From Vombatus ursinus (Eukaryota > Chordata > Mammalia > Diprotodontia > Vombatidae), in assembly GCF_900497805.2 (NCBI RefSeq), contig NW_020954569.1, positions 27,485,227 to 27,549,226 of the forward strand: a stretch of DNA of 64,000 nt. The letters run 5' to 3'. The notes below the pieces were generated by a model. The model did no database searches. It was not told where the DNA came from and saw only the letters and a program-made list of their open reading frames with translations. Numbering within the stretch: position 1 is the first letter of the stretch; each line of letters opens with the position of its first letter. Below are positions 22,351 through 33,189 of the stretch, piece after piece. Made by a program: the position numbers and the translations under genes.

Positions 22351-23282
22351 AAAAAAAGAAACAACGATCAACTATAAAACAGGTGAAAACTTGGTTTCCA
22401 AGTTATTAAGCCTTTGAATCTGACAATGTTCATGCCTAGAGTTTTCTGAAGCCCAAGGTTATGCTGTACCTGTGCCCAATCTCACAACAGTCTGAACACA
22501 GGAACATTTGAACATAATTCTGTTGTTTCCAGGGTCAGATTAGTTCTTCTCCTAAGACTTAAAAATGTCTAAGGTATCTGCTGGTAACTGAGATGGGGAA
22601 TTGATCAAATTAGCCTTTGGGGCTTTGGAAATGTTTCTGGATGGAGGTTGAAGAAGTAAGCTCCTCCTACTTTGCTCCTGAATCCCCTGGAGCTATTTAA
22701 ATAGGTCAGCTGCTGCCCTGGGAGCTGGCAGATGATCTACCAAGAGGAAATTCAACTGAGGTGAATTTTGGTGAGAGGATAAGGGAAAAAAGGGACTCAT
22801 TAAGAAGAAAGCTGTAGAAGAAGAAGAATAGGAGGGAGAGGGAATACAGCCACAACAGGACATCAGACACTTAGACCAAGTCAGAAAAACATACAGGATT
22901 ATGATTAGCAGGAGCCAGTGCTTGTAAGGGCTTATTCCCAAAGCTTAAGTATGCATTAGGCAGATTACTGTGTGTTATATTCCTGGAGGGCAAAGATGCA
23001 CAGAGATGTTGTAAAGCTTCTTTTAAGGGACATCTCCCGTCTGTTAATATCATTGCAACCTCACCTTTGAGAACCACGTGACATTTTGCCCTTTGTTGGG
23101 GGTGGGGGAGGCAAATTTGAAATTCTTTCAAAATGTAGGCTTGCTCACAGCAGTCTCTTGGCAACTGAGCAGCATGAAATGAAACTCAAACTAAAGGATC
23201 ATAAAAGAGACCCCAGGCATGTAGTATAATCAATGTGTTGTATTGCTAGTGGACTGTTAATGGATGACTTCAGCTAGTTCAA
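22351..23282. other. Repeat-free interval with promoter-like motifs
   Basis: About 930 bp without a recognised repeat. It contains the palindrome ctatttaaatag (about 22693-22704) followed by tcagctgctg, and a CACGTG E-box near 23076. A frame on the minus strand at 22871-23164 (97 codons) has no recognisable domain. Whether any of this is a promoter cannot be judged from sequence alone. Confidence 0.35.
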
Positions 23283-23520
23283 ATTTGGGGATTATGGAAT
23301 TAGAGCTGGAAGTGACTTTAGAGATTACCTAGTCCAATTTTCTCACTTGATAGCTCATAGAATCATAGTTCCAGAGCTAAGAAAGACCTCAGAGACCATT
23401 TTATGCAAACCCATCATTTCACAGATGAAGACAATGTGGCCTGGCCTGAGTGACTTGCCTTAAGGACTCCCAGGAGTGGCTGATCTAAGGAGAATCAATG
23501 TCCGAAGTCTTTGCTTTTTT
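23283..23520 (-). mobile_element. CR1/L3-like fragments, two in tandem
   Basis: Two successive antisense heads, 'attagagctggaagtgactt' and 'atagttccagagctaagaaa', each followed by a 'agagattacctagtcc'-type block. The second continues to a catttcacagatgaagacaa stretch. This is the L3/MIR3-like signature common in mammals. Old. Confidence 0.6.
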
Positions 23521-23544
23521 AAACTACACCAAGACAGCAATTCA

Positions 23545-23720
23545 ATTTAGTAGGGATTTATTAAGGATCTCCTAACTTTTTGAGTGTGCTGTGGATCCCT
23601 TTGGAAGTTTGGTGAAGACTATGTTTTTTTTTTTCTTCTTCTCAGGATAGTATTTTTAAAATGCTGAAAATAAATATGAATATAAAGGAAATTTATTACA
23701 TTTAAATGCAGTTATAAAAA
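23545..23720. mobile_element. hAT-type DNA transposon fragment
   Basis: Starts with 'cctaactttttgagtgtgct' then gtggatccctttgg and aagtttggtgaagactatg, matching the left end of the hAT-like element at 33461 (ccttttttgtgtcatggatc and ccctttggtagtcttg). A T-run interrupts it. The right end is not identified. Confidence 0.6.
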
Positions 23721-23894
23721 TGCAGTGTTTATGCCCTGGTCCTGTCTCCCAGAGCCAGGCCTGATAAATTGCCTCTCAGATTTCGGGTTACCCTGAGGTT
23801 TTGTGGGGAGAGTGTCTCTCCTCTTCTGCTATCAGCTCCAATATTGCATTTCTCCCACTTATTAAGGACCAGTGATTAGTACCTCATTTCCGTT

Positions 23895-24200
23895 TAACCA
23901 TTTAACATTGAGTAGCTTTTACAAAGGGATAGTCTCTTCAAAGATATAGTAAGAACGAAGTATAAACATCCCTCCTTTCTCCAATACCTCAGGAGTATAC
24001 TCTCTCCTACATCACCTCTGAAAATGGGCTCAACTTGATTCAGTTCGTACACAGTATTTGGTTGTACCAAGTTCACATTCAGAGGCAACACCACTGCAGG
24101 ATGAGTCTTTGTCTCAGTTACCGTTGAATTAGTGTCCCCCTCCAAATGCTACTCATTGCTTCTTTAGGTATTAATGCAGCACTGGTTGTAAACCCAGACC
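23895..24200. repeat. Unclassified dispersed repeat, copy A
   Basis: Resembles 63170-63470 over about 150 bp. Shared order: tagcttttacaaagggatag, a gtaagaac block, ctcctttc, ctctcctacatcacctc and gggct(c/t)aa. It may be the same family as 36000-36460 and 40120-40620. No coding capacity. Could derive from an LTR; unproven. Confidence 0.45.
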
Positions 24201-24545
24201 CTGGAATGATGAGATGTTGAAGAGAACTCAGGAGCTTTTGAACTCCTAAAAGTTATAGGCTCCACGCTCTTTACTAGACATCAAACTTCCTCAAGAACAC
24301 TGGGGTGAAGAGGAGGAGGTCAAAGCTAATGACAGGCCTTTTTGAATGATTCCTAAGCCAAAGAAACTTCTTTTCATCTTTTGGTTAGCTAACTGGAATC
24401 AGTTACAGAATATCTACATATACTCCAGTCTCTCTAAGGCACTACCACTACCAAATGGTTTTCCTACATTCTCTCAGTGAAAAGCACCAGTCCGTGCCAG
24501 ACCCCTGTTTAAAAAAAAGTTAAAAAAACTTCACAGACTCCAGAT

Positions 24546-26130
24546 TGTCTTAAATGAAAGGTATGATATTGGAAGTGCAAGGTATGTCCTAAGAACAAGG
24601 CATATTGTGGTGGGAATAGGAATAAAAAGACCAAAATGGAAGTCCCTCCCCTCAACATGCTCCCAATATGGTAAGGGTGGAGAACGCAGCATACACATAG
24701 ATAAGTATAACATGAAGTACTTTGAGAAAGGAGAGAATTTTAACAACTGAGGAGTTCAAAGGTGGCTTCATCAAGTAGGTAGCAGCTAAATGGACCTTTG
24801 AAGAAAGAGAATGATTCTGAACCATAAAAATGAGGAAGACTTAGGGGCTAAGATTCCAGTCATGGGGGATAGGTTGTATGGCGGTACAAGATGAGAGATA
24901 GAGTACTGAGTTCTGGAAATAACCAACAATCCAATTTGTCTGGAATGTAGTATGAGGAGTACTGGAAAATAAGAGTGGAAAGCTAGTTTAGAGTCAAATT
25001 GCTCAGGGTCTTAAATGGCAGACTAACAAATTTGTATTTTATTCTACATTAGTATTTTTGTTCTTCTTTTTATTTGTTATTTATTTCATTAAATATTTCT
25101 CAATTACATGTAAAATATTTTAAACAATTGTTTTCAAACATTTTGAGTTCCATATTCTCTCTCTCCCTCTTAGCCTTCCCCCTCCTTGAGAAAGCAAGCA
25201 ATGTGATAGATTGTGTATGTGAAGTCATGAAAAACATATTTTCATATTAGTCATGTTGCAAAAGAAAACACAGACAAAAAATCCCAAGAAAAATAGAGAA
25301 TGTTTTTGAAAAAACATACTTCAATCTTCATTCAGAGTTCACTTCTCTCTCTGGAGGTGGATAGCATTTTTCATCATGGATCCTTTGGAGTTGTCTTGTA
25401 TCATTGTCTTGGTCAGAGTAGCTAAGTCGTTCATGGGTGATCATCCTTACAATATTACTGTTACTATGTACAATGTTCTCCTGGTTCTGCTCACTTCACT
25501 TTGCATGAGCTTATGTAAGTCTTTCCAGGTTTTTTTGAAAGCGTGATTTCCAATTCTTTGCCACCACAAGAAGAGCTGCTATAAATAAGTCCTTTTCTCT
25601 TTTCTCTGACCTTTTTGGGATATAGATGTAGTAGCATTATTGCTGGGTAAAAGTTTTATAGCTCTTTCAGTCTAGTTCCAAATTGTTCTCCAAAATGGTT
25701 AGACTAGTTCACAATTCCACCAACAATGCATTAGTGTCTCAGTGTTTCCATATCCCTTCCAGCATTTATAGGTTTTCTGTTCTGTAATGGTAGTCAATCT
25801 GATAGGTATTGATGGGACCTCAGAGTTGTTTTATTTTGCATTTCTCTAATCTCTAATCTAATTCTCTAATCTCTCTAAAGTGATTTAGAGCATTTTTTCA
25901 TGCTGAGACTACCGAAAGTTTTGATTTCTTCTTCAAAAACTGCCTATTCATGTCCTTTGACCATTTATCAACTGGAGAATGACTCTTATCTTTTTTTAAA
26001 ATTTGGCTCAGTTCTCCATGTAATATGTTTTTGAGCAGGGAAGTGACAAGGCTCAGATTGGTGCTTCAGGAAACTGATGTCGGTAGTTGGCAGATAATGA
26101 GCAGAAAAGAGGAGGACCTCAGGAAGGCTG
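24546..26130 (-). mobile_element. L2 LINE fragment, split by an L1
   Basis: Two parts, 24546-25047 and 26034-26130, join in L2 order. The left part has 'ggagttcaaaggtggcttca', 'aatttgtctggaatgtagta' and 'gctcagggtcttaaatggca'. The right part continues 'agcagggaagtgacaaggct' and 'ggtgcttcaggaaactgatg', as in the antisense L2 reverse transcriptase tail. The intervening 960 bases are L1. Confidence 0.75.
25061..26020 (-). mobile_element. 5'-truncated L1 (3' UTR plus ORF2 end) inserted in L2
   Basis: Contains the antisense L1 3' UTR landmark 'ggaggtggatagcatttttc', then ctgctataaataagtcc and ORF2 C-terminal sequence up to 'ccatttatcaactggagaat'. Probable target duplications attagtatttttg (25048-25060) and taatatgtttttg (26021-26033) sit at the L2 break. 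ORF2 is broken. An internal deletion precedes the ccaattctttgccaccac block. Confidence 0.88.
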
Positions 26131-26235
26131 TGGTATGTTCAGTCAGTCAACAAGCATTTATTAAGTGCTTACTTTGTGCCAGTAACTGTGCTAAGCAATG
26201 GGACAAGAAAGGCAAAAACAAACTCTCTCACTTCA
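26131..26235 (-). mobile_element. L2 LINE 3' end
   Basis: Clear antisense L2 end: 'cagtcaacaagcatttatta' then agtgcttac, 'gtgctaagcaatgggacaag', aaaggcaaaaac. Confidence 0.82.
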
Positions 26236-26294
26236 ATTGTGTGTATATGTTTATGTGTCTACTGGGGCAGAAGGTGGTCCTGTGACTGGAATAG

Positions 26295-26545
26295 ACATTT
26301 ATTATGCACCTGCTATGTGCCAGGTGCATAATAAATATTATCTCATTTGATTTTTGTGACAATCCTGGGATGTAGGTGCTATTATTATCCCTACTTTACA
26401 GTTGAGGAAACTGAAGCAAACAGAAATTAAGTGACTTGCCCAGGGCCATACACCTAGGAAGTGTTTGAGGCTGACTTTGAACTCAAATTTTCCAGACCCT
26501 AGGCTTGGGTTCTATCCATTGTATCACCTAGCTACCTTTAAAATG
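26295..26545 (-). repeat. MIR/THER1-type CORE-SINE
   Basis: Antisense order: 'attatgcacctgctatgtgc', ttattatccctactttacag, 'gacttgcccagggccataca', then 'tctatccattgtatcaccta' and gctacc. Near full length. Confidence 0.85.
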
Positions 26546-27862
26546 GGAGCCCATTTTAGCCAAAATCTCCAACGACCATGTTTTCTGATTGTTGTTGTTG
26601 TTGCTGTTAATCATTCCTTCTCAAATAGGACCAAAGGGAATCATGTTTTTTGAGCCCCAAATTGAAGTACAGTGTCTAACAAAAGATAGACATTTTGTAT
26701 ATGCTCAAAAAAGCATAGTTTCTTTTCTTATAAACAAGAATTCCTTCAACAGTCTGAGACATATAGTTGCTATTTCTACTTATAGTCCATAGAAAGAGCT
26801 TGTTCTCAGCAGGTGTGTCCAAAATGTCAGAAGAACCCTAGAGAATGTGGTAGTATAGAAGGCATGAATAGGCAACTCTGAGGATTGTAAGTAACATGAG
26901 TCATTTTTTTGGTCTTTTTTTTTTGTTTTCATGTTCATTTTTATAATTATTTATCTTTAACCTGTGGCTTTTCAGTTAATGTTTACTCTGCTCATGGTTC
27001 TTTCCTGATTTGGACCCTCACTACACAAATTATTTAAATCAAATATTTTTTTTTGCTGTGTAAGATAAAAGATACATATACAATTAATCGAGAATATAAT
27101 CACTACATTAACCTTGATGCTACCCCTATTTGAGAATTGTTATCATCTTCATATCATGTGCTCAGGAATGAAATTATAGATTTCTAATCCTATTATAAAT
27201 ATGGAAAAAGTATTTGGATTGTATAATGACAAATTGTTAAAAGGGTGTAGCATTTGAATGAATTGTTTTTGCTAATGCAAAGTGAAAATCCCCATGAGCA
27301 ATTGCTTTTCATAATTCTGTTTGATTTTGTATGAGTAGGTATCATTATTCAAAGCACAAATGAAAATATGCACCTGGGTTTTGAGATCTGGAATTGGGGT
27401 CTTTACAGGCTTGAGCTTGAAAAAAGTTCAGCAAATTACATTTACCTATTTCTAGTCACAATGATCCTAAAAAAACCAGATCTGAAACCCTACCATTTAT
27501 CACAAACATTTGTAGGGTTGTTATGATGGGATCAGATTTTCTTAAAGTGCATAACTGGTGTTTTCTCTTTATTTGTTTCCCAGTGCTCAGCACAATATCT
27601 GGCACATTGTAAATCAATTGGGTCAAGCTCAAATAGAAAAGAGGGCCATTAAATCATATGTAAGGATCTTGCATTTAGAAAACCACATTTTAGCATTATC
27701 CATATTCTATTTTATTTTTATTTATATTGTTAAGTATTTCTCAATTATATTTTAATCTGGTTTTGGCCATACTGGGGATGTTGTGGGACAATGCAGCTGG
27801 CCACAGTTTTACATCTCTGGTGTAGTTGCTTAATAATTTCTCATTGACTGACTTAATATTAT
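26546..27862. other. Mostly unassigned
   Basis: About 1.3 kb without a recognised gene. A decayed L2 tail may lie at 27575-27620 (ccagtgctcagcacaatatc, tggcacattgtaaat). Confidence 0.45.
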
Positions 27863-27883
27863 TATATATTTTATATATAATAT

Positions 27884-27927
<44 letters not shown>

Positions 27928-27955
27928 AAGCATTTATTAAATGCTTGTTGACTGA
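27863..27955. repeat. (TA)n(GT)n microsatellite plus L2 tail
   Basis: AT repeats pass into about 14 GT units ending near 27924, then 'aaagcatttattaaatgctt' and gttgactgatg, the terminal L2 signature. Confidence 0.88.
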
Positions 27956-28621
27956 TGACCAGAACTTGGAACATTGGTTGCCCTGTAGTCAATGTATAAC
28001 CTAAAGCAAACCCTGAAGCCCAGACTAAACAAAATCTTCTATTCCTACCAGCATTCCTCCAAATGTGTTATTAATACTTTACCATGTAGAATTTGGGCAT
28101 TTAAGTCTTACTGATTGATCATTTTAAAACACCATCAACCATTATTGAGACAATCTTCATTAACAACCAAGACTTTTCCTTATTCTTTATCAACTAGTTG
28201 TTTACTTGCATTTCATCCCAATGAGTTAGAAAGTATATAGTATAAGCTATATCCTTTAAAATTTACTTCTAGAATGCAATTCGTAAGCAATTAAACAAAG
28301 AAACAATATAACAGATTTGTCTTGGCTCTCCTGGTCATTACTCATATGACCTGGGGCAACTCACTTCAAATATAGGACCTGATAGAGTGAGTATATTATA
28401 CCATTTGTCCCAGGAATCTCAGAACTTGGACCTTGAAGGAGGTAAAAGACAGAGAGAAAGGCCTCATCTGTACAAAATTATTTATGCAACACTTTTGGAA
28501 AGGAGCGAGGTGTTAGATGAAAAAAACAAACAAACAAACAAAAAAAAAACCCCAAACTTCAGAACTGACTATTCATGCTATAAGCATGAGGGCAAAAAAA
28601 GGATCCTTTCTTCCTGAAATC
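27956..28621. other. No recognisable feature
   Basis: No gene or named repeat recognised. A short (CAAA)n patch lies near 28525-28550. Confidence 0.5.
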
Positions 28622-28676
28622 AAGCAATCAATAAACATTTATTAAGCACCTACTATGTGCTAGGCACTGTGCATTC
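28622..28676 (-). mobile_element. L2 LINE 3' end, short
   Basis: Reads 'aagcaatcaataaacattta' then ttaagcacctactatgtgct and aggcactgtgc, the antisense L2 terminus, cut by the L1 that follows. Confidence 0.8.
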
Positions 28677-29298
28677 TCTCAATTTCCAATTCTTTGCCAC
28701 CACAAAAAGAGCTGCTATAAATATTTTTGTACATGTGGGTCCTTTTACCATTTGTATGATTTCTCTGGGATATAGCCCTAGAAGTGCTATTGCTGGGTCA
28801 AAGGGTATGCACATTTTTATAGCTCTTTGGGCATAGTTCCAAATTGCTGTCCAAAATGGTTGGATCATTTCACAACTCCACCAACAATGCATTAGTGCTC
28901 CAATTTTCCCACATCTTCTCCAACATTTATCATTTTTCTGTTTTGTCATGTTGTACAATCTGATAGGTGTGATGTGGTACCTCAGAATTGTTTTGATTTG
29001 CATTTCTCTAATCAATAATGATTTAGAGCATTTTTTCATATGACTATAGATGGCTTTAATTTCTTCATCTGAGAACTGTCTATTCATATCCTTTGACCAT
29101 TTATCGATTGGGTAATGACTTATATTCTTATAAATTTTACTTAATTCTCTATATATTTTAGAAATGAGGCCCTTATCTGAGAGACGTTGTAAAAATTCTT
29201 TCTCAATTTTCTATTTTCCTTCTAATCTTGGTTACGTTGGCTTTTTTTATGCAAAAACTTTTCAATTTAATGTAATCAAAGTTATCCATTTTGTAGGC
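28677..29298 (-). mobile_element. L1 ORF2 C-terminal fragment
   Basis: Truncated at both ends. A mostly open frame at 28653-29087 reads through the L1 C-terminal domain: MNRQFSDEEIKAIYSHMKKC, MQIKTILRYH, then GALMHCWWSCEMIQPFW with the HCWW motif intact, IPFDPAIALLGLYP and KIFIAALFVVAKNWK. In L1 this domain follows the reverse transcriptase and binds nucleic acid. It is the best preserved L1 coding piece here, yet lacks the enzymatic domains, so it is dead. Confidence 0.92.
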
Positions 29299-29750
29299 AA
29301 CTTCTTATGATGATTTAACTGACCAAGACTGAATGCTAAGCTTGCTTCTGCAATTCTTCAGTTTCACATGGACAAGTAAAGTTTCTAGAAATATTTGATT
29401 TCCCAGAGAACTCACAAATAGAATTAACTCTCAATCTTAGGTTGCAGATTGTGACAGGAATCACAAGGGATCCACATAAAACTGATGTGAAATAAAAACA
29501 AGTATCACCAACACAGAATCTCATCATCCTGCAAAATCAAAATTAACTCTGAAATATACACCTCCTTGGTACCCCCTAACCCAAGGGTCTCTTCCCTCTG
29601 ATTGGAGAGGGTGGGACAACAGAGAACTCCCAGATCCTCCACTTAAGGGGGGGGGTACCCTAGAGAGGCCATCTCATCATTTCCCACTTGTCTACACTTT
29701 CACAGACTTCATCATGCTTGCCTGGGTACCTTTCCCATGTTTTCAACTTC
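29299..29750. other. No recognisable feature
   Basis: No gene or named repeat recognised. Confidence 0.5.
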
Positions 29751-29754
29751 TTTT

Positions 29755-29872
29755 TTATGTGTTGTCTTCCCCATTAGATTGTGAGCTCCTTGAGAGCTCA
29801 GACTGTCTTTGTATCTATGCTTAGCACAGTGCTTGACACACAGTGGATGTTTAATAAATGCTTAATGACTAA
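29755..29872 (+). mobile_element. L2 LINE 3' end
   Basis: Typical end: 'attagattgtgagctccttg', 'cttagcacagtgcttgacac', acagtggatgtttaataaat, gcttaatgact. Confidence 0.85.
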
Positions 29873-30186
29873 ATCTCTCTTTCTGTTTGTCTGACACTAT
29901 ACATTTTCTTAATTTTCTTTGTACTCAGCCATTAAGTTATTATAATGATATTATGAATATTACTAATCCACACTCCATGATTATCTCTAAAATTGTACTC
30001 ACTGACTACTCTCCTCTGTGTTTCAAAACTGACTTCAGCGGCTCTATGGTCTCACTGATATGAGTTCTTCCAACATCCTTGTCAATCATAGTTCATTCAT
30101 GCCTTCTCATTCTACTTAATTCTTACCTATGTCCTTCTACAAATCTTCCATAGATGATAGAACCAATGTGTATAAGCCTTCTTCCA
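29873..30186. other. No recognisable feature
   Basis: Short interval without a recognised element. Confidence 0.5.
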
Positions 30187-30254
30187 TTTCTTTCTTTCTT
30201 TCTTCTTTCCTTCCTTCCTTCCTTTCTTTTTTCTTTCTTTCCTTTTTTTTTTTA
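30187..30254. repeat. (TTTC)n/(TTCC)n pyrimidine repeat
   Basis: Imperfect ttcttt and ttcc units ending in a T-run. Confidence 0.93.
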
Positions 30255-30504
30255 AATATACAGGACTTGTTCAGGCAATCTGTTTTTCTTCACTCTCACT
30301 ACATGGCTGGCCAACATCTTTTTATAATCACGTATTTCCTGGATGTTATTTCTTATAACTCTTCTTACATGTAAGACATTCATAGTAATGTGTAGCAATT
30401 TACTTATGCCCACCATATGTCTCTACTGCCCTTTGGGTCACCTTTAGTTTTGATTCTTTGGAGATAATTTTCTTCCATTCATATGGAATCATTGTGAAAA
30501 TTTT

Positions 30505-30812
30505 GGGATTAAGAAAGAAGTTGAGGTTGACTTCCTGCCAGGATGGCTGCCTAAATGGGAGACAGTGCACTTAGCTAGCATATACTTATTTCAGCAACAC
30601 CTTGGTGTGTATAGCACATGGATTAATGATCAAGAAATCCAATGAGAAACTATAGTGACATCTTCTGTCCTAAACCTGCACCAAAAAAATCAACCAGAAG
30701 GCCAGGAGAAATAGATCCCCTAAGGCAAAGCAAGCATCAGTGGGACTGGTGATAGAAAACATGTAGCCTGTAGGGCTTTGTATCTGGAGGCCTCAAGAGT
30801 GGAGGGCTCCCA
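30505..30812 (+). mobile_element. L1/HAL1 5' UTR fragment
   Basis: Similar to the 5' end of the split HAL1 at 5970. Shared points: ctgccaggatggctgcc against ctgccaagatacctggc, gagaaactatagtgac against gagacactacagtatg, a ccagaag block and aagcaaag. It stops where CR1 sequence begins. Confidence 0.6.
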
Positions 30813-31230
30813 TTGAACCTCAGAATCTCTGAATTAGAAGGACTTCAGAGGCCATCCATTCTAACTGGTATTCCTGACAATTGCTTATTCAATCTTTTCA
30901 TGAAGATATATAGTAAGAGAGAAACCACTAATTTTTGAGGTAGTCCACTTTATTTCTGGATAGCTCTAATTATTATCAATATTTCTGCCTTTTTGCAACT
31001 TCAGCCACTTGTTCTGAGAACAGTCCTCAATGGGAAGTTTAATTCTTCTCCTATAGGACAAATCTTTAAATACTTGAAGGTGCTTGTGGATGTTCTCTAG
31101 CTCATCAATGCCCTTTCTAATATGTAGCTTCCAGAGAGAACAGTATCATCACATTAGTGTGGAAAATGATACCTCTTTTAATATAATCTAAGATTCATCA
31201 TATTAGGTTTTTTTGACTGTGATATCCCAC

Positions 31231-31384
31231 AGTTTTTTTTTTTTTTTTTGGCTAGGCAATGGGGTTAAGTGACTTGCCTAAGGTCACACAGCTAGTAAGT
31301 GTTATGTGTTTGAGGCCAGATTTGAACTCAGGTTTTTCTGAATTCAGGGCTGATGCTCTATTCACTGTGCCACCTAGCTGCCCC
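31231..31384 (-). repeat. WSINE, left member of a tandem pair
   Basis: Poly-T, then 'aggtcacacagctagtaagt' and 'gtgccacctagctgcccc'. The CR1 target tgatatcccac occurs immediately left (31220-31230) and again only after the second SINE. Confidence 0.95.
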
Positions 31385-31535
31385 AAACATTTTTTTTAAG
31401 GCAATTGGGGTTAAGTGGCTTGCCCAGGGTCCCACAGCTAGTAAGTGTCAAGTGCCTGGTCTGAGATCGGATTTGAACTCAGGTCCTCTTGCCTCCAGGG
31501 CCGGTGCTCTATCCACTGCACCACCTAGCTGCCCA
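31385..31535 (-). repeat. WSINE, right member of a tandem pair
   Basis: Same orientation as its left neighbour: aggcaattggggttaagtgg, 'gtcccacagctagtaagtgt', 'gcaccacctagctgccc'. The target copy tgatatcccac follows at 31536-31546. The left SINE probably inserted in the A-tail of this one. Confidence 0.95.
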
Positions 31536-31799
31536 TGATATCCCACTGTTGATAATATCCATATCTTTTATAGATTAAATGTTATGTACCCATATCTTAA
31601 CCATTTTGTACCTGTGAATCTGTTTTTTTAAATTCAAGTGTAAGATTTTACATTTGTGTCAAATTTTAGCTTATGAAATTTGACATAATGTTTAGCCTGT
31701 CAAGATCAGAGTCAATGTCTTTACCTTTAACTGTCTTCCTTTTTGGTCATTAGCATTTGTTTGAGTAGGACAGGCTGGCAATTTGGAATTGCATAAAGT

Positions 31800-32545
31800 T
31801 CTTTTTAATGTTTATTCTATTTTTGAACTTGCAATTGATTTTGACCCTTGATGTTACTGGTTGATGGGATAACTACAATATAAACAGATGATTTTGAAAT
31901 AATTCCCATAGTGGTGTGGTTTCCTGTCTGATAATATACAATCAAATTTCATTTTTTTGTGTGTGGTATTTTGGGGGCTTTCCATATTTAGTGCTTTCCA
32001 GTTCTTTTTGGAAAAAAATATTTATAATATATAGATGAGGGTTTTTTGAGACATCTTCAAACTTTTGGCCTCTTTTATTTCTTAATCTTGAATCATATTT
32101 TCTTATGTCTTTTTTCATTATTTTCCTTTGCAACCATATTTTCTTTGATGTTTAATAATTTTAAGGCATATACTGACTTACTTTGTAAGAAGTTTTCATA
32201 TTCTTAGAATTTCTCTACTTATGTCTCCTTTGTAATAGAAATTGACAAAAAGCTGTAACTACCTTGATGGTGGCCTTTTGTTTCTGCTGATCTTGAGCAT
32301 AGTGAGGCAAGATGATCACATATTCCATGAAATGATTTTTCTTATTGCCTTTGGCCATGTGATGAATCCATCTTTCTACATCAAGGAAACACCCTTCCAA
32401 TTAACTGCAGCTCCATCACATGTTCTAATTGTGTCTAAAGTAATAATGTTAATATGATGTTTCAATTCTTTTGGTAGAATCTCAACTTGTTTGTCATTTG
32501 ACAAATATGTCACATTTAGAGTATCAACATTTAAATTAATGTATC
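31800..32545 (-). mobile_element. RTE-type LINE remnant, endonuclease region
   Basis: Minus-strand peptides follow the order of the AP-type endonuclease of RTE elements. Near 32530-32450 a piece reads like VDTLNVTYLSNDKQVEIL (RTE usually TYNVRTL). Positions 32215-32400 give IHHMAKGNKKNHFMEYVI and, later, IKVVTAFC (usually IKVVTAYAPT). Positions 31942-32133 give RNKRGQKFEDVSKNPHLYII, NIFFQKE and KNEI (usually RNERG... MNTFF... NEIDFI). Several frame breaks separate these. The reverse transcriptase half is absent, the piece ending at the CR1. RTE elements supply machinery for some marsupial SINEs. The family is inferred from memory of the domain. Confidence 0.72.
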
Positions 32546-32589
32546 TCGGCAGTCTAAAAATAGTTTGATTATTAGCATACTCTGCATGC

Positions 32590-32760
32590 TTTTGGCACTA
32601 CTCTCTACCACTCTCATTGCAAAAAGAGAAGGAGGTTACACAGGGCTGAGAATTGTTTTAAATTTTTTGTTTGTTTGTTTTGCATGTTGCCATAGTCAAA
32701 GAATTAATCATCTAGTGGCCTCTAAATACTTAGATCTTGGACTCAGTCTGTTGCTAGGAC
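32590..32760. repeat. Unclassified dispersed repeat, copy 1 (pair with 37920)
   Basis: Similar to 37920-38090. Shared order: a tctaccac block, tcattgcaaaa, gaaagg/gaagga, cagg(g/c)ctgaga, then a catctagtgg/ttctagtgat block. It lies just upstream (minus-strand sense) of the RTE endonuclease piece, so it could be that element's 5' region. Confidence 0.55.
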
Positions 32761-32901
32761 CATGTCTGAAGCATTCCCACTTTTTATAACCTACTAGAGC
32801 TTGTATTCTGCTAGCATAACCTTTGAGAACTCAGGTTCTAACTCCCCAAGGAGGTAATGATGTAGACTGTTTGTCTTCTACACCCTAGGATATTAATTTC
32901 T

Positions 32902-33081
32902 TTTTTTTTTGTTGTTGTTGTTTTTTTGTTTTTTTTTTTTTTAGTGAGGCAATCGGGGTTAAGTGACTTGCCCAAGGTCACACAGCTAGTAGGTGTCAAA
33001 TGTTTGGTCTGAGGTCGGATTTGAACTCAGGTCCTCCTGACTTCAGGGATGGTGCTCTATCCACTGTGCCACCTAGCTGCC
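32902..33081 (-). repeat. WSINE
   Basis: Long T/GTT tract, then 'gacttgcccaaggtcacaca' and gtgccacctagctgccc. Flanked by exact 18-bp duplications cctaggatattaatttct at 32884-32901 and from 33082. A young, clean insertion. Confidence 0.97.
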
Positions 33082-33189
33082 CCTAGGATATTAATTTCTT
33101 GTGACCAAATATTAGTTTCCCATATATAGTAGCTTTCTTTCTTGAACAATATGGAAAAGACCTATTGATAAATGGTCACTCTCCAATTC

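Larger units (their letters stand above)
30815..31790 (-). mobile_element. CR1/L3-type LINE, interrupted by two SINEs
   Basis: Antisense CR1 3' sequence in correct order on both sides of the SINE pair: 'aattagaaggacttcagagg' then ccatcc, 'ggatagctctaattattatc', a 'aaatacttgaaggtgcttgt' block, and after the SINEs 'gtgtaagattttacatttgt' and 'agcctgtcaagatcagagtc'. About 670 bp of CR1 in all. Confidence 0.82.

Noticed and set aside
22871-23164. 97-codon minus-strand frame
   Set aside because: No recognisable motif, unusual composition or supporting context; it cannot be separated from chance.
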